Shown one piece after another: positions 11,061 through 23,600 of a stretch of 64,000 nt of DNA. Position 1 is the first letter of the stretch. Each line of letters opens with the position of its first letter. Source of the DNA: Sclerurus mexicanus (taxonomy: Eukaryota; Chordata; Aves; Passeriformes; Furnariidae); the NCBI GenBank assembly GCA_013396755.1, contig VWZF01002534.1, forward strand, positions 621,875 to 685,874, in the 5' to 3' direction. The translations under genes and the position numbers were made by a program. The notes under the pieces were generated by a model. The model did no database searches. It was not told where the DNA came from and saw only the letters and a list, made by a program, of their open reading frames with translations.

Positions 11061-13003
11061 GTCAAATTTGGAGGGGAAAATCAGTGTGCCTGATGCTGGG
11101 CATCCTTATTCTTCTCTCCTGGTGCTCTCTCAGGTGGAATGATCACCTGCCAGCCCATTGTCTGGCTCAAATACTGCATGCTGGCTTATCCCTGGTTCTC
11201 ACAGGTGTTTCCTGCCGTGCCACCATCACAGCCCTCATACACGTACCTGACACTGCAGATATTCAGCCTTCCACTTGATCATTCCCCTTCTCTCGTCTCA
11301 AATCCCTTCAGCTGCCACAGAAGCTTTATGGAAGTTCCAGTCTCTCCCAAAATGCCATATGCGTGGGTGTGACCCCCCCCATCTGTTAATTAACATTTGC
11401 AGGCACAGAGCAGTTTCTAATCACGTGGGTAGGTGGTGGCTATTCTCAGCCCACTTGTAGGAAAGATTCATCTCCAAATGCAAAGAGGAGAAGAAATTCA
11501 GTGAATCGGTCGTGGTGACCCCTTTGCCAAGGCAGCCCCTTGCTGTGGTTTTGTGTTGGTCTCAGCAAAGGGTTAACTGTGCACAACCAGTCCCCTCACT
11601 GCCTCTGCTAAAGGAACATTAATTATAGAGAGCCCGAAGGATTCAGAGCTAAAACGCCTAAAAAGGCTGAGTAGCATTTAAACCCAAGACAGTCAAATAA
11701 CCGGTTGGATTTGATCTCTAATAAATTACTATGTTCTGATGGTAAAATTCAGCAAGAGTGTGACAGTCAGATGGGAAGCTTGGCAGCAAAAGTTTTAAAA
11801 ATAAATAGTCTTAAATTGCACGAAATTACAGCGGGCAGCTCCTTGGAGTTATTTTTCTGCAGGCATTGTGTGTCTGCGAAGGCAGGCAGCCTGCTGGCGA
11901 GCTTCTGACCTTTTGTGTGTGAAATAAAATATGCAGGTGCAATAGTGTGAACGCACAACGGGGGACAGTGACTTTCAGCTGTGGGTTTGAGCACTGGGGG
12001 CCTCGCAGGGCTGCCAGGAATGCTCCACATCAGCTCCATTAAACCTGAGAGCAACACAGGCAGAGGCTGTGGCTGCAAAGGATTGCAGAGGGCGTGTGTT
12101 TCCTACGAATATTCCTGTATTCCAAACCTGTAAATCAGCTGATGGAAGCCTTGTGTTAAATGATCTTGCTGGGAACTGCTCTGATTCTCATGTTGCCCTG
12201 TTTCAGCTTCAGTCTGGACTGACTCTTCTCAGGGCAGGTGGGTTTAGTTCAGTGTCATTGCTGCAACCATGATCTCACTCCCAGTTCCTTGTCTGAAAAA
12301 GAATCCGTACCTGCACAGCATGGGCTTTTGCCCAGGGTAACTGTATTCCAAATTCCTAAACCCACCAAGTAAATACGAATGGGAAGTGACAATTTTTAAT
12401 GTAATGGAGGTGCTACAGGTAGAAAGGGGACGGTAACATTGGGTGTGTCAACACTGCTGGAGAAACAAGTCCTCTCAATTCTCCTTCTGCAACAGAAGGG
12501 ACAGGAGTCCTGGATCTCTGTGCTCCACTCAGATATTCAGTGTTTATCAGGTCAGTATTCATACAGACAAAACTGAAGCACTCCAGCCAGAGTTTAATGT
12601 TGTTGTTACTGTTCCAGTGTTTGTCAGTTGTTCAGGCCTGAAAAATCACCAGTTTCTACTGTGGGGAAACCCCCACGCTGTGACAAACACTTCCCCAGCT
12701 TTGTAAGGCATGGAGGAACACCTAAGGAACTTACACAGAGAATTAAGAACCCAGAGTTTTATCTACTGATAGTTTTAGAACCAATGTTTAGCTCCGTGCT
12801 CTTATCAAAATATTGAAGTTAAAGGATTTGTTCTTGGAAGCTTAAATAACCTGCAGAGAGAAATTTGTATTCTTGGGTTTTACAACTAAATCCAGTTCTA
12901 ACTATTATCTGCTGGTGGCACCATTACACCAGAAGAATTTATTATCCAAGTCTTAAATGAAAAGCTGCCACATATTACACCTTTGAAACTGATTTAATGG
13001 GAA

Positions 13004-13028
13004 TTTGTTTGTTTGTTTGTTTGTTTGT
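13004..13028. repeat. (TTTG)n microsatellite
   Basis: About six uninterrupted TTTG units, ending before TTCCCAG. A simple tetranucleotide run. Confidence 0.95.
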
Positions 13029-16000
13029 TCCCAGTTTGATGGCAGTGAAACCAAGCCATTTGGATGCCATGGGGCCTTTGTGGGTGTCTTTTAAAGAACT
13101 GAGCTTAATAGGGAACCTAAAGGTGATGTAACAGGGAAGGAAATTGGCCGGCAGTGTCACCTAAAGTGGGTGATCCTTTATGCAATCACACCATGTTTTG
13201 TTCTGCATCAAAAGTAATTCTACACTGAGTGTTATTTCCCACCCCACCTTTTTTTTCTTTTTCTTTTTTTTCCCTTTCAGAAGTCTTAACTGAATAAATA
13301 AAACACCAGTTTAGAGTGTGTTTCATCTCTGCTCTAAATTTTGACATGGGTTTGGTTTCTCATATGATCTGTTGATAAAATCCTCCCTAGTAGCTCTTCA
13401 TTTGCTACAGAATGGCTGGACACAGGTACATTAGGTTTTGGTCTGTGGAGTAACCACACGGACAAAACCATTTGCTTTTGTTGGGGGATAAAATACACCT
13501 GGTTGTGTTTTCTTCACAAGCTTATGCTTGAAAAATCTGTGCATTAAAGACCTCATTTTTGAGGTTTGCATGTTCAGAGAGATGCAGGGGGATGTTTTGG
13601 TTTGTTTTCATACAATGAGCACCTAACATCACAATCCTGGAGTACAGTTTATATGCGCTCCATACACGGTAGTTGCATGTATGTATAGGTAATGCCTGTG
13701 CTATACCTTTCTGCTACCCGAGGTTTAATTTTTCAGGATTACTGCCATTGCCCTGTTGTTAATGTCAGTGTGGGTTTAAATCACCCTCTGGCTCAGGAAG
13801 GGCCAGCAGTGCCGATCACAGCACGAGCAGCTATTCCAGGTAGGCTCGTGTCATGGTTCCCTCTCCTGTGACACTCCTCTCTCCACGTTTGCTGCTGGCC
13901 ACTGCTGGAAGCAGGCTGGTGTGTGTGGTGGCTCCTCCTCCAGCTGAGGAACAGCAGCAATTGGGAGTTCAATAGTTATTTTCTGGGCACTTTTCCACAG
14001 AATTGGATTGCAGAAGGTGTTCAGGATGTGCATTTTGCACGTTTAGTAGTTGCTAGGTTTCCTGGATCTCAGTCTGCATTCCCTTTCCAACTTGGACAAA
14101 AATGTTGAGGTGTGAAAATGTCTGATTTTATATTTTCTATTCTATTTATGTTGCTGATCGTTAAAGCAATTTCCTAGACCTTTTCAACTGTGTGAGCCAG
14201 TTGTATACCACAGAACACAGTGCAGTTGGTCTTCTCCTGGCTCAGAGGGGAAATCACCTCCAATGCAGAGAGGCATTTCTCCACACAGAGTTCTTCTAAC
14301 TTTAGTTTTTATCTTAAAATTGTGAATATTGAAAATTTTTAGTGGTTACCTACATTAGTCTTTGTCCTCCCTGAAGACACAAACACTTCTAATTAAATAC
14401 ATAGTGGATTCTATTCATTCTGCTTCTTACAAGGAACTGATTGCTGCAGTCTTCTTCCTTTACTCAAAAATGGAAGAATCATGCAACACCTCCATCCATT
14501 ACGTCCTTATCCGTGGCCCATGATCCTGTACGTTAGGATTAAATGCGAGAGAAAATGACTCAGTTTATAAATCCTCTGATAAAACCTGGCCATTTGCTTT
14601 CCTCCCGATTTCAGGAAGCGCAGATTCACTCCATGTTGCTGTCTCCTGCTCGTGGTTAATGTTGCCTTATATCTGGGCAGAAGTCATTTGTGCAAGACAC
14701 ATTGCTTGTAGGACAGTGCCTAAAAATATTTCAAAAGGTCATTGCACATCAGACAGAAGGCAGCACTTGTTCCAGCCACTCACACTGAGGACGACAGGTC
14801 TTTGTTAATATTAATTGTGCATATTTTAAACAGTGTGTGCTTTAAAAATACATTGCGCAAACACTCAGGGATGAGCATTTTGTGAGCCCTGGGACTGGAT
14901 AACCGCGGTCAGTTCTTCACTGACGATTTTAGGCATAAATGTTTGCTGTTCTTATTAGCTTTGAGGTTTGTGAATTAGAGCCGGATTGCACATCTGCTTC
15001 CAGGAACGTGGGTATATTTCCATGCACATCATTTCCAAAAATACAAGTAAAATTAAAAATAGTAACCGAGATGTATAAAGTACCAAGAAGATTCAGAGCT
15101 AATCATTTGCACAAACACTCATCACGACTGTGCTTATAATAGTAATGATGTACACAGAACATGGGAAAAAATCTGCTGGGAGAGCAAGAGCAGGTTCAGT
15201 GAAACTGAAAAGCAGCTCCCAGCATGAACCATACACACAGAGTCACCTTTCCTGCCAGCCCTGCTTGTGAGTCCAGGCAAAATCAAAAGGCATGATTCTC
15301 TCTTTGGGTGGACATTATCCAGGAATTATATTTTACTAAAAAACCCCTGATTCTGAGCCTTTGTCTCCAGAGAAGAGGCTGCAGTATTTGGAAGGCTGTA
15401 TTGACATCAAAGAAAGAAACCCTGACACCTGGACACCATTCCCATCAAGGCCACCTCACTCGAGCACGCTCGGTTTGCTTTATAATTTATCCTTAATAAG
15501 AAAACGTTGAAAAGATCTGGCTGTGCATCAAAGGCAGCGAAGCTGTGCATGTACATCATTGTTTATAACGTGACAGTGTTGCGTGGCAATTTACAAACCA
15601 AATTTGTGTTGCTATTGACTGTGGGCTTCTTTTTGCAGTGGTAATTATTCACACAGATTTCGAAGCAAAAAAGAACACTGAAAGAATGAAGTGTGGTGAA
15701 CGTGACAGCGTCACAAGTCTGGAAGGTGATACTGTGTAGGTAAAGCCACTTCAGAACCTCTTCAAGTGTAAAGTTTGTGAAGATGAGCATTAATTCTCTT
15801 TGGAAAGAAAAAACGAGGTAGAACAGATGGGGTGGTTGCCAAGAAAATGGTTTGAAAGGAAGTAATGTGCACATGTTGACATTTCCTGGTTTTACATAAT
15901 TTTTTTTAAAATAACTTACGAAATAACCTCGAGTAGAATAATAGTGTTCATTAGTGGGGTAAGGAGACAAGCATTTCCAGCATCTCAGAAGGGCTGCACC

Positions 16001-16489
16001 CCTCTTCTGTTGCATTTGACCACCCCAACACGTGCTTTTATTCTGTTTCTGAGAAAGCAAGATGCCATGACCTGGATAAAAATTGAGCCACATCTTCTAC
16101 TTGCCGTGTGTGCAACCTGTTCCACCCGAGGGCTTAAATGTGGGGAGAACTTTGTCCAACTTGCCAAGAAATATCTTCCTCCCTGGTCCCTCCACACAGT
16201 CCCTTCCCTATGTGCTATGTGTTCTGCCTCTCTTCTCCCGGGAGATTCCAAGGATTTTCCCTGTGAGAATCCCCTTTTCCTCCCTGAGCACACACCCCCC
16301 CCCAGNGCTGCCTTGTTTTCAAGTACCATTGGAACATATGTTGTGTGTGGAGATGCTGATGGACAGCAACATCTGCTGCTCATGTTTGGATTCTAATTAC
16401 CGGGTCGGCTGCGAGCTGTGCCCTGTGTTTGCCCACTATCTGTTCCCACCAGGTCTCTGCCTTCCACAAACTGCCCATTATGTAGCGAT

Positions 16490-16830
16490 GATAATTAAAC
16501 CTCCCCTCGGTCCGAGCGGGGCACCGGGGGCTCTCCTTGTCCGTGCAGCTGCCAGGGAAGGTGCCGTGGGTAACGATGCCGCGATCACCTGCCGGCCCCG
16601 CAATGCCCGGCGCCACCTATTTGTTTCCAGCAGGCTTTTCCAGCAGCTGTCAGATGCTAATGGCTTTCAGCTGCTGACAACCTGTGCCCTATGCAAACCG
16701 GGGCACACGCCGTGGGAGCGGGCATGAATATTCATGGAGGGGGACTAACAAAACCCAAAGTGCCAGCGTGGTTATCGGGGCTCCCGGGTGAACGCGTTGT
16801 AGGTGGCCCCGGCGCGATGGGAGTGTTTGA
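16490..16830. promoter_or_regulatory. CpG-rich block with a 14-bp palindrome
   Basis: A dense patch of CpG (about 14 in the 120 bases around 16500-16620) inside otherwise CpG-poor DNA. At 16723-16736 is the perfect 14-bp palindrome CATGAATATTCATG, and at 16691-16697 the octamer-like ATGCAAA. No recognisable first exon follows. It lies about 600 bases upstream of the terminal exon at 17351. Candidate enhancer or cryptic promoter; this is inference from composition only. Confidence 0.3.
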
Positions 16831-17350
16831 AAGCAAAGGCTGTGCTTTTAAAACTGGGAGAGAAGAACGGCAAAGGCAATGGCATTGCAGGGGCACGTGG
16901 GGAAGAGCAGGATCCGTGCTCCTGTGTGATGCAGCTCTGGATGGGGCTTTGCTGTCTGTCGTGGGTGATGTGCTGAAAACTGTCGAAAGGAAGGAGTGGC
17001 TGTGTTCGCTCACATGTCTCTTCTGAGCCTGCCTCTGAAGAATTGAAAGTTGCTCACCAGGTCTGCTCTAGATACTTAAGGAACATCAAACCCCCACAGA
17101 TTGAGTTCAGTGGTTTAGTTTTTTAAAAAATTAAGGAATTTCGAGAATAGGAACGTATCTGATTTGGTCAAGACTTGATCATTCTCCACCTTCCAGCACC
17201 CTGAAACCTCAGGCTTTGACATCAGAATAGAAACATTGTGAGTCAGTTTCTTTAGACAGGCTGTTTTGCAAATTAATGCCGCCAATGTGTCTGCATGGGA
17301 TTATTTTTAAAAATATTTTTTTGATGATGTGCTTTTGCTTCTCTCACCAG

Positions 17351-17501
17351 AGTCTGGATAGCTCTGCTGAGAGGGGATGTTCAGGTTGAAGTGCTCGATG
17401 GAGATGACGAAGATTCTGTAACAACAGTGGAGGTTCCTCTTGATAAGTTCCATCAGAAGCCACGACACCCATTTGCTCATGTTTCTCTGCTATATCAATA
17501 A
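17351..17501 (+). CDS. Terminal coding exon of an unidentified gene
   Basis: The exon follows a good acceptor (CTTTTGCTTCTCTCACCAG) and reads 49 codons plus TAA; the first base completes a codon begun in the previous exon. The reading starts VWIALLRGDVQVEVLDGDDE and ends HPFAHVSLLYQ. It has alternating hydrophobic residues (a likely beta-strand), an acidic loop (DGDDED), then VEVPLDKFHQK. The other frames are closed. Stop is followed within 52-80 bases by AATAAA at 17553 and again at 17576, exactly where a short 3' untranslated region would place them. Open frame, splice site, stop and poly(A) signals together make a real gene end likely. I do not recognise the protein. It is convergent with RBM38. 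Confidence 0.65.
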
Positions 17502-17600
17502 ATTGCAGTGACATCCCAAATGTGCAAAGTGTTTTTAATTGGTCTTCTGTAAAATAAATTGATTTTTGGGAGACTAATAAAGTGTCTTGATATATCCCTT
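17502..17600 (+). terminator. Short 3' untranslated region and two poly(A) signals
   Basis: AATAAA occurs at 17553-17558 and at 17576-17581, the latter followed by the U/GU-type sequence GTGTCTTGATAT. Cleavage would be expected at about 17590-17605. This ends the transcript of the unidentified + strand gene. Confidence 0.6.
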
Positions 17601-17604
17601 ACTT

Positions 17605-20600
17605 CTTCTGCCCAGAATGACGTTTACCATTAAAATTCCCTAAAAGATTGCTGTTTTAGGATACTTTAAATAGTGAAGCACTGGGCAGGGATTAAAGGGT
17701 CAATCCTGTAAACTGTTGGAATGCTACTGATTCTACTCATGAGAGCTTCAGTGGGAAAAATTCCCACTGTGATTTGACTGTGGCCTGATTCTCATTTGCA
17801 CTGACTCTCCTACACACCGCTAGAAATGGATAGGATTCAGTCTTGAGTGAGGGTGACCATATGAGTAATGGGTTTTGGGTATGTGGCAACAAGACAGACT
17901 CCATTAAGATATTTTCTTACCTTCATCTAAATCTGAAAATAATCATAAATTGGTGCTGGTACCTTAATTACCTTGAATGCTTATTCATACAGCCTCTGTG
18001 TGTGTATTTTTGGGGGGAAGAAGTCCTGTGAAAACAAAGTTAATTCAGTGTCTCGGACAAAGAATATTTTAGTTAGAAATCGTTGTCATAATAGTTACAA
18101 AAAAGGATTCAAATACTCTGTAACTTGGTATGAATAAAATATTCAAAGATACAGGTGTTGTTCATGAATCATCAAAGAGTTTTCCACTGCCACTGTGTTT
18201 TATTAAAATGAAAAGAAGAGAAAAATAAAAAACCAAGGCCCTGTGCTAATCCTTTCCTTTGTTGCTTAAGGGACATTTCAGTATAAAGTACCAATTTCCA
18301 TATAATTTGAATAGCAGTTGTAACCCATTGATGTTTAAAGTAAAATGTGCCACTGCTGTAATCGGCAAAGCAGATGCAAATGTCTTGTCCGTCCCCCAAG
18401 TGTAGCTCCCTGCTTGCTGTCTTCGTTAGATACGGAGTGGGAAACACCATCAGATAATGGGAAACATGGAAGCTGTTCCTTCATGTCTTTCATAGCCATA
18501 GTTTGTTCAAAAGCAAGTTGAGTGAGCTTGGCTGGACGCAGCACTGAGTGAGAGTCCTGCAGCGTCACCCCAGCCCTCCCCTCCGCAGCTGCAGGAGATG
18601 CCCCAGTGCTCGGGAGGTAGGAAAGGGACACATCTCCCATCCCCCTCTTCCCTACCCCTTCCCCTGCCCCCGGGCACAGCGATGGCCTTTTGGGTCCGTT
18701 TATGCCCAGTGGCCTCCCAGTGCAAGTCTCGGCACGTTTTTGTAAGTAAGCAATAACAAAAATAAATGACATTTAGCATTTAGGTCCCAGCCCAGTGGTT
18801 GCGGCTGTGCAGGGGACAGCTTAGCAGGTTGGAGCAAACCCTGCTGGGCTCCCCGAGTTCTCCCATCCCAGGCTTTAGGTGGCTGGAACTGTTCCTCAGA
18901 GGGCTTTTTAACTCTAAAAATAACCTGCAATGATATGAGGAAAGAGTTTACTTTGTCCTTCACGTTTCCAAATTTACCAATGAACAAGTCCATGGGGCTC
19001 TTCTGTGCCTGGTGTATCCGAGCCGCTGGCACAAGGACTAGAGCCAGCGAGGGATTTCCACCAGAATGATTTCTGAGGGGAGCTGCTCTTCTTGGAAAAG
19101 GGAAAACTCGGGAAAAGGCTTCACGAGGCCTCCCAAACAGGTTGCTGATGGGACAAGAACCCTGCTTTGCTTCCTCTAAACCAGTTTCCTGGAAAAAGAC
19201 TGTTCCGTTGTTTGGGGTTTCTTTCAATTAGTATTTTTCCTAATCAGGAGACATCTCACGGAAAAGGATTTCCATCTTGTGGTCAGCTGTGGTAATAAAA
19301 CATTCCTGCTGGACTTTTTTTTTTAATAGCAAACCAAAATGGTTTTAATAGGAAATAATGCAAATCTCTTGTAGTTCCTTGTGAAGGTAAATGCTGGACA
19401 CCTCACAAAGTCTGTTCGCATCTGTACGGAAGGTAAAGCTGTTTCAGGATGAGCCCCCTTCAGAAAGTCATCTTTGGAACTAAAAACAATTGGAAAAGGT
19501 ATAATGCAAACTATTCATGGCAGAATATTCAATTTTGAAGGATTACAGAGCATGTGGGCCTCAGGAGCCACACACAGGAGCCCGAACAGAATTACTTGTA
19601 ACAAGAAGCAATTACTCCTGAACTTCTGGGAAAATTCCTATCCAGAGCCAAATCTTGTTGCTCGGATTGTTTTCTATTCCAGGATGACTCTTAGGCTCAG
19701 TACAACGTCATCGTAACTCCGTGCAGATATTTGTTGTTCGGCACAAGTTTTGAAACTCATGCTTCTAATCTTGAAATAGTAAAATGCTGCAGGGTTAAGT
19801 GGTGGAGTTCACTGGAAAATCTGCCCGCTGCAGTGGGAAAGAGCTTTTTTTAATATCTTAAAACCAAAACAAATGTGGAAAGGTCATTTGAAATATTAAG
19901 ATCTGTGGCTGCAGGGCAGGGCTGTGTGCTGCAGAGGTTTAGGCATTCAGGATCTCATGTAGGTGCTCTGTAAATGAACCCTCTTGTTCAAGCCCACAAG
20001 GACAGGTGAGGCTGTTAGAAGGAATCATTAAATCCTTCTGTTTAATTATCTTTCTTGTCCAGTTGTAACTCTGGTGCCCCCACTGATTGCACTGGAGATA
20101 TTCTGCCTTCAGCGAGAGCTGGACCAGCCCTGAATATTTATAAGGAGAGTTAAATAAGATCTCAGATCAAATTCTTAGAGATACATGTGAGAACTTTGTA
20201 AGTCTTTTTTATCTTGAGGGCTTGTAACTAAAGGAGATGTTCAGTGTGTTCCTCGGTGGGTGCCAAAAAGCTTATTTTCAGAAGTGTCTGAATCTCAGGG
20301 ACAGTCAATGACTGCTATATTTAATCTGAAGTCTATGCAACTGCTGCTGAAATCAAGCTATGTGCTTTTTGTAATAATAATATGAAAAGATAGAGCATTT
20401 ATATGAAAAATCAGGAACCACGCATGCGACTTATATGACACGGTAATGTAGATTTCAAAAAAATGGTTCAACAACGGGTCTGAAGTTGTGCTACAAATAT
20501 TGCTGTAAGGAAAGTAGAAAATAAGTAAATATTTGTGAACCCTTTGCAGTAGTTGGTAAATAATTTCCAGAAAAACTTACATCCAGAGCTCGTAAACAAG

Positions 20601-23600
20601 CCTTGTTCTGTTGGTAACTGCAGCCAGCGGGAGGTTTTGCCGTGGTGTCTGCTGAAACAACATCCAATTCTTTATTTTCTTTTAATTCTCATGTGGCGAT
20701 ATAAATTCTGGACATTAATTACGCTTAAGGAGGAAAATACTTTGTCTCTTTATGTAAAAAATAAGTCATCGTTAAAAAGCATTTAAAAATACTTGAGGAA
20801 AGACTTCCTTAAATCAAACCGATCTCTCATTTTGCTTTCAGACCTTCCTGGAGGGTACCGTGCTTTTACCATTTATTTCAAGCGTGAGAACTTTACGTCA
20901 CGTCGAACCATCGGCAACTCTCCGGGCAGCAAACAACAAAACACAGCTCGGGGCTGCTCGGGAGGAATGCAGCTTCCACATTTCCCCGTTTCTCCACAGG
21001 ATGCAAGTGAGGAGGAGGAATAGGTCAGAGAGGAGAGAGGAGATGCCTTGGAAGCCAGAGGAGCAGCTGAGCCCTGCCAGGGGAGCTGGTGGGCAGCCCT
21101 GGCAATGCTGGGCTGGGCTCTGGGGGCATCCCTGACCCCAGCACCGAGGTGTGATGGGGATTCTGCACCCAGCACGATTCTGCCTCAGTCTCCAGAGCCT
21201 CTCTCTGCTCTTGGACTGTTCTGTGAATTGCAACATGTACGTGGGTGGGCACTTCTTCTTGCAGAGCTTTGGGAGCTCATGCACGGTCCCCGAATTGAGG
21301 GGCTTTGAGCCCGCTGGTGAAGATGCTGATTGAGGGATGAACAACTCCTTCCTTCAGTTTTCTGGTTTGCTTCCTTTCTCCGCTTTGAACTTCTGACTAA
21401 TCACACCCTTTCAGAAATGTTTCCTTTACCTAGTTCTTTGGACTCAGTGTTACCCAGCGCACTGTGTGCCAGCGGCGAAGTGATTTATTTGTCTGCAGTC
21501 GCATTGACAAATGTGCCCTTGCTTGCGTGGAGGTGAGCACATGCCTATGTTTTCATTTCACATGTAAGTTCTCTGACAACAGTGGGTGGGCATCATCCTC
21601 CCTCCTTCTGCAGTTTCCAGCCTAGGAAAGGACTATTTTGTGCAAGTTTTGGTTCCCACATCCTCAGCTCTGCAAACTGTGAGGAGGAAAATAAGTATGG
21701 GTGCTTTGGAGAGAGCTGACTGACCAAACGGCACCTTGTTTTTTTTCCTTTTATTACCGGTGGCTAAGAAATGTGTGAAGGAAGCTGTCAAGCTCACTTC
21801 TGTGGGATTACTTTCCATATAAATGGCTGCCAGGATCACCCAAGTGTGGCCTCAGAGGAGAGAGGTAGCAGCTCCCAAGGTCAGGAACAGCAGGGAGGTG
21901 TCCCAGGCAGGGACTGGCAGTGGCTTTCAAACAGGGAGACACTCCTGACATGGCTCTCCTGGGCATGGTCTGTGCCAGGACACAGCCTGGAGAGAGTTTT
22001 TCTTGCCTTAGAAGAGGCTGTTCTGGCTGCTCTGCTCGGACTTGGGAAATCCCATGTTTTGCAATCCCATCACCCGGTGGAAATGAGGGGTCTGGATAAG
22101 TGATGGAGTTCACGGTGATTCAGGGCAGGGCTTTCATCCATCTGAAACTTTGGTAGTTCCTTTGTCCAGAATGCTGTGAATTTTTTCATCGGTTTAGGTT
22201 TTCCTGCAGTCCCTGAGCCGTGGGCGAGCACTGTGACACCAGGCTGCAGCTTTCAACAGCAGCTCACTAGTTTATTAGTTTGTGGCCTTAGGCAAACCTG
22301 AAATCATTAACAGCCCATTTGTTGGGCTAATGACTCTTTTTTACTAGATGTATGATTTAATATATGGTTACTTTCATGCTTAATTATGCTCTTCAAAGCT
22401 TCTTTTGAAGGAATTTATTTTTCTGCATGCAGGTATACGAGAGGGTTGGGAGCTGGTTGGCTTTTCGTGCATGCTGCCCTGTGTTAAAATCTAGATAGTT
22501 TATGTAAGAAGATTTTAATTTAGATATGGGTATTTCCCGTTGCTTGCTCTTTCAATGTTTTTATCTTTGAGTGCTTGAAAAATAAATAGTGATGAATTAC
22601 CAACAGGTTTTAAATGGCATCATTTTATGTCCTATTGTAGCTTGGTACATTGTTTCGGACAAGACGTGAACCCAAAGTCCTGATCAATAGGGCCATTGTG
22701 CCAGCAGCTTCCAAATGAATGCGAGTCTTGATCTCAGTGTCCTGGCCGCCTTCCAGCCTGGTTCACATTTTACTCAACGGCAAGTCCCACTTCTGTTCCC
22801 GTTGCACTCAGTGGGAACGGAGGCAGACCCCTGTAAAGTGCTGCTAATCCCACGTGCCATTTGCATGCAGCCCTTGTCAAGCATTCTGGGATCGGTCTGG
22901 ATGAAAAAGGCTCTGCATGTAAGACGTTTTTCAGTGGCATCCCAAAGCCGGTGCTGTGCCGGTGAAAGAAGGTTATGACTTTGTCCATTGGGATCATTTC
23001 TTTTTTTAAGCTAGGCAGCTGATTGGGAGGGATAATAAAGACGAATTTGATTTTCTTTCTGTGAGCTCTAGTGTCCCCTTCATGGAGATTAAAAATTTCC
23101 CGGTGCTGTTTTCAGCTCCACAGCGCAAGCAAAAGCTAATCTCCTGCTTGGATATGCTCACACCATTGCGATCCACTGATAGGATCGCCATACAGTTTTG
23201 ACTTAACAGGCACTGGGAGAGGATAATCCTGTTTATTCGGTCATCCAAAACACTGATGATCTGAGATAATCAGCGGGCTGAGAGCAGGGCGGGAGGGGGG
23301 AGCATGTGAGGTTTGCTTTGCTGTGTGGTTCATCTGGTCAGACAGTTCCTGCCAGGGAATGGCTCGATCTTGTTACCTCAGCAGAGCACGGGAGGGTACT
23401 GAGAACCTCCTCCCACCACCAGCCCCGGAGAGCCAACCTCACGAAGCAACAGCTTTGGCAACGTCTGATCCAGATGTTTTGCTCCACAGTTTTAAATTGC
23501 TCTTTCTGTGACTGATTTAATACAGAAATGCTCACACAGGTGTCCCAGCAGCCACAGGACACATTTTGTACAGCACACTTTGGCTACCAGGGGGCAGAGA

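Larger units (their letters stand above)
11065..17345. other. Mostly non-coding stretch with two weak exon candidates
   Basis: Probably intronic to the unidentified + strand gene. Two short segments are flanked by acceptor and donor sequences: 12496-12550 (acceptor TTCTGCAACAG, donor GTCAGT) and 13797-13839 (acceptor TCTGGCTCAG, donor GTAGGC). Both are small; the first is open in all frames, so openness carries little weight. A very strong pyrimidine tract and acceptor at 13247-13280 leads into a TAA and overlapping AATAAA signals. These are discussed as findings and not called as genes. Confidence 0.35.

Noticed and set aside
15563..16727. Open frames of 150-214 codons on both strands around 16 kb
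   Set aside because: Opposing frames overlap, one crosses an N, and no motif or family resemblance is visible.
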